From Scylla paramamosain (lineage: Eukaryota > Arthropoda > Malacostraca > Decapoda > Portunidae): DNA of 64,000 nucleotides. Of the stretch, positions 50,216 to 64,000 are shown piece by piece; position 1 is the first letter of the stretch, and the number at the start of each line of letters is the position of its first letter. A program made the position numbers and the translations under genes. A model generated the notes under the pieces. The model worked only from the letters and a program-made list of their open reading frames with translations. It was not told the origin of the DNA and made no database searches. The stretch is taken from contig NC_087151.1 in the NCBI RefSeq assembly GCF_035594125.1, positions 14,425,001-14,489,000 on the forward strand. The letters run 5' to 3'.

Positions 50216-50693
50216 CTCTGCCCTTGCCAGCCAGGCTGCTTCCTTTCATACTTAATTACTTATGCAATGTATAGTACATACATACAGTACTGTTATACAG
50301 TACATACATACATACTTTTACATATTTACATGATACATACATAGTCACTGCAAAATTATCTCCCCCCCTCTGCAAACTCTTGACACATTAGGTTGTGTAA
50401 ATTTGAAAGGGAATGAAAAAAGATGTAATTTTAGTAGATAATTAAGTAAACATGCATTAATTCATTTTCTTGAACTTTGGAAGCTCTGTACTCTGTAGTC
50501 TGCAATGTATAAAGTATATCTGCCACATTCTCTTTGTGTGTGGTGTGGATGCAGATATTTGTCATCACAAATGTGGATGTGGATGCAGATGTTTCATTTA
50601 TCAGAACTGTGGTGCAGATGCGGATGTGGATATTATAAACTATGCTGACATTCTGATGCAGGTGCAGACATTCACTACATCTCTAAAATATAT
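50215..50693. other. non-coding stretch
   Basis: No gene. 50535-50690 contains imperfect repeats of GATGTGGATGCAGATG type. Confidence 0.4.
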
Positions 50694-51240
50694 ATACCAT
50701 ATTTGATGGCATCTAGGATGCACAGACATATAAGGCACACCCCCATTTCAGCAGGTCAGATTCAAGAAAAAAAGTTTTTAGTGTATTTAAGCATATATTG
50801 TTGAAAGCAGTTTAGCACCATATTACACAAGCATAGAACATTGCCGTATAAAAGCAAGTTGGCAGTACAGACAAGCAACAAGTATAAGCAAAATATCTCA
50901 ATTGTATTGTTATTGTAAAACATTGCAAATTAATTTTTCTCGTCACCCATTTTTTTTATGTCAACCTCATGTTCTGGCCATTGTGGGGCTGGGTAATGAA
51001 GGTTATGTTCACTTTTCCTTGCGCTTTTCAATTGGTCTTCTTACTGTCACCAGACACGTATAATTTTTTTCTGTAGGTGGTGGCCCAAAAGCCCTTGCTG
51101 CTGCTCTGTTGCCGTGCTCCTTGGCATAAGCTACCACTTGTAGTTTGTAAATTGTGTAGCTCGATCTTTTGCCTCCTGCTGCCATAACAGTGAAGGTATT
51201 GGTGTGTTTTGTTATGATCATCGTCAAGTGGCTGCTGGCA
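50694..51240 (-). mobile_element. pogo-like DNA transposon remnant
   Basis: On the - strand, 51009-51187 encodes MAAGGKRSSYTIYKLQVVAY followed by AKEHGNRAAARAFG. This is the N-terminal helix-turn-helix of pogo/Tigger-like transposases (pattern Y-T-x-x-x-K-L-x-V-V-x-Y-A-x-E-H-G-N-R-A-A-A-R). The frame then breaks and no DDE domain can be read. At the other end, 50694-50745 (TACCATATTTGATGGCAT..., CATATAAGGCACACCCCC) resembles the TIR type of such elements. I could not find a matching TIR near 51240, so the ends are approximate. Confidence 0.65.
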
Positions 51241-51372
51241 TCAAGTCAGGGTTCTGATCAGCTGATAGTTATAAATATGCATCACAGCCTCACAGGTTAG
51301 ATTGCTTTCATTTTTACGATAATTTGTTTTTAAAGTAATATTACTGGTAATAATAATGATAATGTCAAATAT

Positions 51373-51373
51373 G

Positions 51374-51465
<92 letters not shown>
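51373..51465. repeat. (GT)n-(TA)n microsatellite
   Basis: A short GT run followed by about 80 bases of TA. Confidence 0.95.
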
Positions 51466-51471
<6 letters not shown>

Positions 51472-51614
51472 ATGTAATGTAATGCAATTCAATTTATTTT
51501 CATGAACCCATTGTCAAATTGTGATTGGTTAGGTCTATATATATTATATAATGTAATGCAATTCAATTTATATTCATGAACCCATTGTCAAATTGTGATT
51601 GGTTAAGTCTATGT
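51466..51614. repeat. 74-bp tandem duplication
   Basis: AATGCAATTCAATTTAT begins at 51481 and at 51555. The copies share CATGAACCCATTGTCAAATT and TGATTGGTTA and differ at a few bases. It lies less than 100 bp before the first TSC1 coding exon, in the preceding intron. Confidence 0.88.
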
Positions 51615-51707
51615 GTGGTATTTGAATTTAAAACGAGTTCTTTTTCTGTATACTGTCAAAAATCCCTGGAATCCAACTTAAGTCTCTTGTCCTTTCAGTG
51701 TGATAAG

Positions 51708-54700
51708 ATGGAGGTGAGAGACTTGGATGTTGGTGATCTCTTGGGGCTGTTGGAGAGCCCTCAGGAGGAGGTTGCTCAGGAGGTGCGGTTATTGCTCAAG
51801 GAGACCTTTTCCACTGTACGGGAGTCTTGGCTCATCACTGGCCTCCTTGAATACTTTTATGTCTCTAATAGGTAAGAGTTCCATATTTGTGATTTTTTAT
51901 TAATTGCATTATAAACCTTTGCAGGCTTGTTCCAATAACCTGTCTGTATTATGTAAGTAGGTAACCTTGCCTAATTGTCTAAAATTACAGTGGTCGTCTG
52001 CTTGATATACTGTTGGGAGTCAGTGAACCTCATGACCGTCACCTGCTGGACAAACTGATGGAGGGTCTGAAAGGACAGGACCGTTTCCGCCACACCTGCA
52101 TCCTTCTCTATGCCGTCCGTCGTCAGCCTCCACCAACTTGGCTGCAGAGGTTTCTCAATCATGGGGCCATGAAGGAACTATTACGTGTGTTAGCTGGAGA
52201 TGAGGATGTACCAGTATTGGTCGGAGCAGTCATGGTGATAGTTATTCTTATGCCCATACTACCACATGAAATGGGACGCCTACATCTTGGCAATATTTTG
52301 GACATATTCTGCCGGCTGGTTCGCTGGACACCAAAGAGAGAAATTGATGAGGCCTTTCAGCCATTCTTACAGGTGGCAGTATACTCACTTTTTCACCGAT
52401 TATATGCCTTGTACCCGTGTCATTTCCTAACTTGTTTGAGAACTAGTTTTTCAAAGCCAAATTCAGCTGCCTGTTTTTTTACTACTCTGAAACCAATGAT
52501 GGAGAAGGTTCGCCTCCACCCTTTGCTGATAACTGAAACTAAGGACTCTGAATTAACCCGAAATAGATGGAAAGGACTTGAAACTCATCAGCTGATTCTT
52601 GAATGTGCCAAATTATGTTTAGACCCAGTGGAATTAACCTGTGAAGATACTTGTGGCTCCTTTTTCATTTTAACCATGAATAGTGAATCGGCTCTTGAGG
52701 CTGTGCCCATCCCAACACAGTGGCTCTTGTATGCTGCAGAAAATCATTTCTGGTCTCCTAGTTTGGCTATGCAGTCACCAGGTAGCCTTTCTTCAACACC
52801 TCGTGGTTCATCCTCTGTGCCTCACACACCAGTATACCCTATAAATGCTCCTGCCTTGAAACAGATTGGAAGAGTGGCAGAATCTCCCCCTGAGGCAGCC
52901 ATAGAGGCCACTCCAGAAACCACACCTTTCACATCACCAATGAAGATGGATAGCAGCAGTGTAGTAGGGCGTCGACCCAATACTGCAGTGTGTGCCTTAG
53001 CCCTTAACACGGTTGCAGGAAAGGACAATACAAGTAACCAAACACCAGAGGTAGAGGCGAGCTCCAGTCCCTTGTCACCTAAAAGGAAAGATCAGTCTCC
53101 ATTTAAGTTCCCAGATGATCATTACCAGAATATATTTTCCAGGGCAGAACGTTCAAGCCTCATTAATAGCAAATTACAGGAGATACTTAAAGAAAGGAAA
53201 CAGATCCAGAGGGAAAATGCTCAAACAACAGAGGATAAAGTTGAAACAGATAGCAAAGAGGGATCAGGCAAGGAAGTGAAAGAAGGGAGAGAGAAGGAAA
53301 AGACTACAGTCACATTGAGAAAGGTCATGATAGAAAAGCAGGTTGTGGTAGAAAAACAGGGTGTAAATGTAGTTGAAAGTGAAGTTGGTGCAAAAGCAAG
53401 TGATATCCAAGTGCCTCTTGTAGATCAAGGAAATAGGAGGCGCAAAATATCAATGTATGATAATAGTAAAATTGATTTTGGACAGCTGGTAGTTTCAGTA
53501 GATCAGATTTCCAATGGTAATGATTTGGACTTCATGCAAAGTACCGACCGGAACTTTGAAATGGAAAGTGATGACAGAAACAGTAGACCTTACTCTATTC
53601 TTGATACTAGAATATCTGAAGAAAAGGAATCCATTGGTAGTGACAGTAGAAGATCCTCTGATGAAAACCAAAATGAACCTTGTGATAGAGACTGTGATGA
53701 GATGGAAAATCTTGGATTGGGAGTTCCAAATCAGAGGTCTATGACTGATTTAGTCAAGAATATGAAAACTATGAGATTAAGGTTTTTGAGCCAATGTGGT
53801 CCCCCACCAGACCTATCACAGTACAACACTATGGGTATGGTACGGGCTGCAGTTTCTCCCACCAAACCTGGCTTTACACCATTTAGAGGTTTGTATGCAA
53901 GTTCATCTTGTCCAGACTTGGCTGTAGACAACAGTTCCTTAGCAGCTAGTGTACCTGATGGCCGCACCAGGAAAGAATCGGCCTTGTCCTCTCTTACACT
54001 TTCTCCAATAAGGCAAGCAGTTGTGACAAGTGAAGCCACAACACAAACTGAAGAGATTACTGTTGTCAATCCTTATGAACAGCTCCTTGATGCTCTACTC
54101 TCAGGATCTACTTCTGCAAATAAGCCAAAAACATCAGATAATGCAACTAATGAAGCAGATGCATCAAATAAGTCTCCTTATGAACTACTAGATCAGTATC
54201 TTCAACTCTCATCAAAGATTGGCAGTGAGAGCAAGAATATACTGTGGCAACAGACAAGTCATTTAGGAATTCCTTTTGAAGGACTTAGAAACCAGATCCG
54301 TGTGCTCCAGGTTTTGTTACTCATAGAAAGATATAAACGTGAAGTACACGCTGAACGGAATCGCAGGCTTTTGGGTCGAGCTAAGAAAGTTTATGCACTT
54401 GAAGAGCAACATCGTGGGTTACAAGCTAAAGTTCTTCACCTAGAAGAGGAGGTTGCTCATCTGAGGTTGGAGTTGTCAAATTTACAGACGAGTTCATCTA
54501 CCAAAGAGCAACAGCTTCAATCTGCTCTTTCCAAGCAGGAAGCTAGAGTGAATCAGATTCTTGCTGAGCGTGATAATGCTCAGGAAGACAGAGATGTGTT
54601 GAAAAAACAGTGCAGTTCATTAACTAATGAGAATTCAAAATTGACCTCTCAAATACAAGGTGTTCAAGCTGCTCTTTTTGATAAAGACCGACAATTGACC

Positions 54701-55387
54701 TTACAAGCACGGATGTCAGAAGATAATGAAATACTGCGCAACCAAATGGATGAGCTGCACAAACGCATTTGTCTGATGGGTGAAGTTCAAGATCATTACA
54801 AACAAGAAATAACAAAATTGACCCTGACAGGGGGTCCTTCTGCAAAAGTTGGGCTAGAGTTGGAACGTGCATCTGCCCAGCAACAGATAGAATCACTTGA
54901 GGAGCGGTCTCGTATTACTGCTGCTGCTCTTGATGCTGCTCTTAGTCGTGTGGGAGAACTTGAAGCTCTTTATGAAGAAAAATGTAAGCAGGTAGAGCAA
55001 GAACAAGCAGCAGTAAGGGCTGCTAGAGAGGCTGGGGCTGAACAGTGTCGAGCAGTAGAACTTCGCTGTCAGGCTTTATCATCCACCAATCAGACTTTGG
55101 AAAGTGCCATTTTGGAACAACATGACAAGAATGATAGGCTAGTAAGGCAGGTGAGGAGATCACAGAGGGGAAAATCAGTCTGCAGTGATGGTTTTGATAT
55201 CGACTGTGAATTATCTGCCTCTCCTGGTGCTGGAGCCGACAGTGGTGCAGTGGCAGCATCGGAGGGACATATCCAAGGCGTAAAGAAAGGTTCACTCCTT
55301 GCCAGGCAGCCAGTGGTTCTAAATAAACTTGATACTTTTGCTGAACCTGAATTAGAGTCAGAAGGTCCTCATCGTAGAAAGACCTAA
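51708..55387 (+). CDS. TSC1: TSC1 (hamartin), two coding exons
   Basis: Coding exons are 51708-51871 and 51991-55387, joined over a 119-bp GT-AG intron (AATAG|GTAAGAG ... TTACAG|TGG), giving 1186 residues. A 3' splice site (TCCTTTCAG, to 51698) lies just before the start, so an upstream 5' UTR exon exists. The ATG at 51708 is chosen because an earlier in-frame ATG (51576) lies in the intron. Hamartin forms the TSC complex with tuberin (TSC2) and TBC1D7, which restrains Rheb and mTORC1 at the lysosome. Seen here: the conserved N-terminal helical core (about 1-270) with EPHDRHLLDKL, LDIFCRLVRW, YALYPCHFLTCLR, KPMMEKVRLHPLL and LETHQLILECAKLCLDP; a long Ser/Thr/Pro-rich variable middle; and a C-terminal coiled coil (about 815-1110) with ERYKREVHAERNRRLL. 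The length is close to vertebrate hamartin. Having almost all coding sequence in one exon is unusual. Confidence 0.95.
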
Positions 55388-56594
55388 TTGATACAAATGG
55401 TTGCCTCTCTTGCATTAAGCTTTGACCTAAGCTGTAAATTTTGACCAAAATATTTCTGCACCAAAAACTGAAAAATCATATTTTGGAAAAGTATTAATTT
55501 TTGGGGGGCACTGCATTCATGAAAAAAATGTTAGGGAATATTGAGATAATTTGATGTTCCTCACGAAAACAAATGTTAAAGTTTGGAAGAAAATTCTAAA
55601 GGTAATACAAGTTTAGAATGGTTATGTTCTGAGTGTTAAGGCTTATGGTGGTGCAACATTAAAAATTGAGTAATCATGAGTATTCACTGTAGTAACAATG
55701 TGTTTTCAACATTTTAATATGGTGATTAGTGATGGTTTAAATATGTATGTAGTAAATTGTTTTGTAAGTTTTGTGGAACTGTGCTGCTATTATTGTCAGG
55801 TGAGAGGGCACAACAAAGTGTCAGTACTAGGTATAGACATGTCCTATAAGAGATTAATACTCTTTCCTTGCAAGTGTTGTCTTGTGTGGTTTCCTTTATT
55901 TTGGTTCTCTCTTTTACATACATAGTATCATTTAAAGGTTTCATTATAATTCGAGTCCAAGGCTGCATGTTAACTATTTTATTCTATAAAATCATATGCA
56001 TATGTTTATGAAAAAATTTTGCTCAATTTTCATAAAATGTTGAAATTAGTAGAATACTGATGTAATCACTGGGTTGTCTGTTATTGTAACATATTTGGAT
56101 GGTGTTTATTAACTCTCCATTGTTACAAAGAAATATCTTTTATTGAATGGTCTACAATAGACATGTTATTATTGACTTTGTCTAGAGTGTTATTCTTGAT
56201 TAAGTGATTTTATGTTCATCTGGGAACAGAGTACTCTTAAAATGTTGATGTGTAAGGAATGTTCAGTTTGATTTTTTTTTAATTTTCTCTTGTGAGCTGT
56301 AGCTTTTCATAAAATTTAGTAGCACTGCAATAATCCATCAGAATTGCTGTACCCAAGCTTAACAACCTTGTTTTCCAAAAGAAGAATTGTAAAACAATTA
56401 CATTGGAATTATAGGTATACTTTATCCTTTGAAGCATAATCCTCGAGTCTAGATGAACATTATAGTAGTGTAGTGGTTGGCTTTCAAGTAAGGAGAAATT
56501 TTGAGAGATTCAGCTTTCTTCCATGTTGTGTGACACATTCACCCATATTTACAACATATTGGGCCAAGATCCCCAGAAAGAGTACTTGGACAAG

Positions 56595-56595
<1 letters not shown>
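55388..56595. other. TSC1 downstream region, probable 3' UTR start
   Basis: AT-rich, with no gene. Part must be the TSC1 3' UTR, but I could not fix the poly(A) site; an AATAAATAAA near 58875 is one distant candidate. Confidence 0.4.

Positions 56596-56668
<73 letters not shown>
56596..56668. repeat. (CA)n microsatellite
   Basis: Perfect CA repeat. Confidence 0.97.
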
Positions 56669-59346
<2,678 letters not shown>

Positions 59347-59356
59347 TTATTATTAC

Positions 59357-59415
<59 letters not shown>
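59347..59415. repeat. (ATT)n microsatellite
   Basis: Perfect apart from one interruption at its start. Confidence 0.95.
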
Positions 59416-60470
<1,055 letters not shown>

Positions 60471-61950
60471 TCATTAGGTTATTTTGGCTTACGAATATTT
60501 TTTTTTTCTTTACCACCACAATATAACTTGACACACGTAACTTTCAGAGGCTGCTGGATGTTAGTTGCAGTGAGTGAATTTTAGAACAGTTATCTAAAAC
60601 TGATCTTGGTTTTTTTTCTAACACCAATGTGAATTCTGAGATACAGTTCACTTGGATACCTAATATGCATATGAATTATGTGAAAGTTATAAATAGTTAC
60701 ATAAAAATAAGTATATGATACATGCAAAAGAGAAATGATGAGAGTTCATTTTAGTATGTTCTGTATCGAAATATATATGATTATATACAGTAGGAGTTGT
60801 ATGAACTTTCCAAAATGAAATACAAGGCACTTCACCTGTGACCTAGGGCAGGAGTGATGTCAGCCACCAGCTATGCATACCAGGCCAGCATCCCCTGTAA
60901 AAGGGAGCAGTTAAAACAAGGTCTCTTTATGCATGCATTTACTTCCACAGTGATGCTTGCAAGTATTTACTCAACCTTATCCTTTAGGCTTCTAGGGCAG
61001 AGAAGACTAATCCTTACCATCTAGGTCTCTATATCAAATTTAAATAACACCCAATTGTAATATGATTTTGAAATCTAGGACTTCATGATTTCATAATTTT
61101 TTGTGTTAACAGGTGGCATAGTCAGTGGTCTTGACCTTTGAAATTACATGTATATGATACAACATTGTGCAGTGGTCCAGGTGAATGTCCATAAGTACAA
61201 TGTGTGGAATGAGGGAGAGTCATCCCTACCTAAGACCAAAATATAATTCATTATATATTCTGAATGAAAACTGGAAAGAGGGAGGATTGTGTTGAAGGTA
61301 TGATTAGAAAGATTCAAAGCTTGAGAGAACAGGTGTAGTAAGACAAAGAAGAGTAGATGGAGTGAATGATTATGGAGATGTATATGCAGAAGAAAGGTTA
61401 TTCCTGGCAAATGCTTCTCCAGCATAAAATGACTTCCAGGTACACATGAGGGAGAGAGATAAGGATGGTGAGTGGAAGAGCCTAAATGTGACACTGGATA
61501 AGAAGTTTAGGAAAAGGAAGTGAAAGGAATATTTGAGGGGTCAGATAATTAAGCTTTGATAGTGAATAAAAAGGTGAGAAATAGATGGGAATATGGTAGG
61601 AATGGTGGTAAAGCGTATGATAGCAGCTAGTGTAAGGTTGCAAAGGAAAGGGTGTAGAGAGGAACATGAGCGGTTAAGTGAAAGGCCAAGGGAATTGTTT
61701 GGGCTATTAAATGTCAAGATAGTGTATTCAAAGCTATAGTGACTTCATATTAGCAGCAGGAGTAGTATGATGCAGAAGGTTTGGGATATGAGTAGTAAAG
61801 GAGAACATTTGAGAAAATGTTGCCGAAATTGCATTGAAGAGAATTAAAATAAAAAAAAAAGGTTAATGGCCTTTAAATAAGAAAATGAAGGAACTGAAAA
61901 GACAGAGAAAAAAAAAAGTACGAGCATGGGGAGGATGTTAGTCAATAGTG
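60471..61950. other. non-coding stretch, nothing recognised
   Basis: No gene recognised. 60840-60990 looks repeat-like, but I cannot name it. Confidence 0.4.
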
Positions 61951-61959
61951 ATGTTTGGG

Positions 61960-62150
61960 TTTGAGACATTTATTGATTCACAGATCTACTTGCAGAAGAT
62001 TTCAGCTACTTTATAGCTTCTATATCGTCGTGCCACGTGACTATAATACCTACCCGCCCATTAGATCCAATAGGAAACTACTAACTAATATTATAGTAAT
62101 GATCCAAACTGGGGCAACAGGCTTGACGGCCTCTTCCCATAGTCTTCTGT
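61960..62150 (+). mobile_element. possible 3' end of a CR1-like element
   Basis: GGGGCAACAGGCTTGACGGC and CTCTTCCCATAGTCTTCTGT resemble the 3' end of CR1-like elements (compare TAGGCCTGATGGCTTCTTTC at about 17260). No coding sequence can be read. Confidence 0.3.
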
Positions 62151-62998
62151 GAGTACTCTGTGAATGTTTAATATATAATGATATTCTTATATTATGAAGT
62201 GTGTAACCACAAAATGTGAGGAACAGACCCAGGTCATCCATAATAACGTATTTGACGTGATTGCAAGCTTTACGTTGATATAGAATAGTCTTTTCAAACA
62301 ATTCAGATTATCTGGATAATTTTCATTAGTATGACTTGATTCCAAGCGTAATGTATTGACATGCAAGAAATGTTATGGGTGTGAAATGCCTCTGCAACAG
62401 GTCTCTTTTTACTGGTGGTATATTTTTCTTGGATATATATTTTACTAATACCCAGTAATTTTTCTCCCAACTGATTTGCTTTCTATTATTATTGCAGTTC
62501 TGTTATTTATTTTCATGTTTTCTATTTCTTGGACAAGGCGATAACGGAAAGCGAGCGATATAAACAAACTATTGGTGAGCTGAGGACGGGTGAGTGTGGT
62601 AGTCGTAAGAGGTACGTACTCTGCTGCCTTGCATTATAGAAACACAGTATGTGTGATTTATTAGTGTAGTAACCGAGACCTTATCGTACTACTGACGTAG
62701 AGAATATAAAGGTGAAGTGACCAAGTCTGACCTTGCCCAGTCATTCTATGGGAGAGGACGTAGGGGAGCCGCGCTACATGCTATAGTAGAGCTCACTATT
62801 CCAATAACTTGTCCATCCCACTTGCATTGTGTTGATTGTTTTCATGCAGTTGTAAGCCCATCCATTCTGCTGGCTGACAGTTGTTAGATTTTGTAAGGCA
62901 GTATTTCATAGGTCTTTTCATATTCAAGCTTGATTTGACAGGCAAGCTGAACCCCAATGCTCCACTCATCCACCCCTAAAAAAAAGAAGAAAAAGTCC
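62151..62998. other. non-coding stretch, nothing recognised
   Basis: No gene recognised. Confidence 0.4.
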
Positions 62999-63022
62999 TT
63001 CACACACACACACACACACACA

Positions 63023-63058
<36 letters not shown>
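62999..63058. repeat. (CA)n microsatellite
   Basis: CA run with one interruption. Confidence 0.95.
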
Positions 63059-63059
<1 letters not shown>

Positions 63060-63408
63060 TCTGGCTTTTGATGCTGTTGACATTGGAGTTAATTACTCTT
63101 GATGCTGCTGCTACTATCATTATTTGGTCAAGTTGCATTTTGACCTTATCTTTACCTTTGAAAATTTTGCTTTTGGTTAGTGCTGCAGAGATGGGCCTCT
63201 TCAGTGAACAGGCAGCTTGGTAAATATCAAGAAAAGGCATGTGGCCCTATTTCCTTTTTTTTCGGCTCTTAGTTCTTAGTGTTGGGGACCTGTTGGGAAA
63301 ATGTGGTTTTCGGGTGGGGAAAACTAAAATAGAGGCAAATACCACCTCTTACCACCAAAATTAAGTTGGAAGCTGCCTACTATTGCTGTGGCTCTATTAG
63401 TTTAATTA

Positions 63409-63436
63409 TGTTAGGTTTAGTTAGGTTAGGTTAAGT
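63409..63436 (+). repeat. short TTAGG-like run
   Basis: TTAGGTTTAGTTAGGTTAGG: a few imperfect copies of the arthropod telomere motif TTAGG, inside the chromosome. It may be chance or an ancient repair insertion. Confidence 0.4.
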
Positions 63437-63526
63437 GATCTTGATCTTGATGTTACAGGTGGCTTGGGATTGGAAGCAAACTCCTTGGGATTACTTCTGA
63501 GCCAGGCCTTTATATTGGTAACTCCT

Positions 63527-64000
63527 CTAGGGAAAAAAGAAAAGTGGCAAACAGGAAACACACGATCTTTCACACCACAAATTCCTACATCTAGCAAACC
63601 ATATTTTCTCCAGGAACTCCTTCACAGCCTTAATCATCCTTTCATTTGTCTCACACAGTTCCAGCAGCAACACCATCCATTCCCTTCCTGTCTTCTCCAC
63701 TCTGACATTCTCCAATTCCCTCAGCACCACTTGCATCATCTCATCCCTGTCTCTGGCATACTTCACACACTCATCATCCTCTCCCATGTCACACATCTGG
63801 CACACTTTGCTGCAGGACTCAGACCATCTGTAACTCCTTGCTTTCACATCCATACATTGTTACCTCATGTGAGGAGATTATCACCACATGCTGTTCCAGG
63901 TTTTTATCATACCACTTTTCATACATTGGCACCTCTTCCTCTCTATAAAACTCCAAAGTACTCTTTTGTTCCATCTTTTTCTTCCATCCACTCAGTCCCA
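63527..64000 (-). mobile_element. C-terminal part of a non-LTR RT, related to 4381-6140, runs off the window
   Basis: On the - strand, 63527-63853 reads CSKVCQMCDMGEDDECVKYA, then RDRDEMMQVVLRELENV, LLLELCETNERMIKAVKEFL and EKIWFARCR. Further upstream, at about 63950, it reads KSTLEFYREEEVPMYEKWYD. The + strand element at 4381-6140 has the parallel blocks KSTLKWYKWKERP and a Cys-rich block followed by EERDRLIGSVTEII. A frame break lies near 63845. The RT core, if present, is beyond the right edge. Confidence 0.7.

Noticed and set aside
51576..51707. earlier in-frame ATG for TSC1
   Set aside because: A strong 3' splice site ends at 51698, so 51576-51698 is intron. The ATG at 51708 is the first after it.
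61144..61494. 116-codon open frame on the - strand
   Set aside because: Low-complexity reading of AG-rich sequence with no recognisable domain.

Overview
This window is nuclear DNA of an arthropod, most likely a decapod crustacean. That is inferred from the very dense long dinucleotide and trinucleotide microsatellites, a Val-tRNA-like SINE of a type I associate with decapods, and several families of non-LTR retrotransposon. There is one convincing host gene, TSC1 (hamartin), at 51708-55387 on the + strand. Almost everything else that can be named is mobile or repetitive DNA.

Layout. 1-4380 is non-coding with microsatellites. 4381-6140 is a decayed non-LTR reverse transcriptase, and a relative of the same family runs off the right edge on the - strand (63527-64000). 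7600-8226 is a large inverted repeat. 9989-10350 is a Tc1/mariner-type MITE. 12274-12743 is an inverted duplication of a Tc1/mariner transposase N-terminus. 14600-17313 is a CR1-like element whose RT core has been flipped in place and which also carries a solo LTR. 17703-41858 is a tandem array of six units (A-F, about 2.03 kb when complete) that grew from a locus holding a second solo LTR of the same family. 42420-43172 is a Merlin DNA transposon with terminal inverted repeats and target duplications. 47590-50214 is a decayed EN-RT element with an (ATT)n tail. 50694-51240 is a pogo-like remnant. TSC1 follows, then AT-rich DNA with microsatellites and a SINE to the end.

The most notable feature is in the array. 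Three different non-LTR retrotransposons sit in units B, D and E, all on the + strand, and all have their 3' junction at the same short sequence, AAAGTGATGTATAT. Elements 1 and 2 are related Jockey-like elements with a three-knuckle gag and an EN-RT ORF. Element 3 is a 5'-truncated I-type element with RT and RNase H. The sites in units A and C are empty, so they show the pre-insertion sequence. Unit F has lost the site by deletion. Three of five available sites are therefore filled at one nick position, which suggests a sequence-specific non-LTR lineage or a strong insertion hotspot in this repeat.

Genes acting together: the gag and EN-RT ORFs of element 1 would form one retrotransposition unit, and both reading frames are largely open. 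Element 2 is a dead relative. TSC1 stands alone and has no functional link to the repeats.
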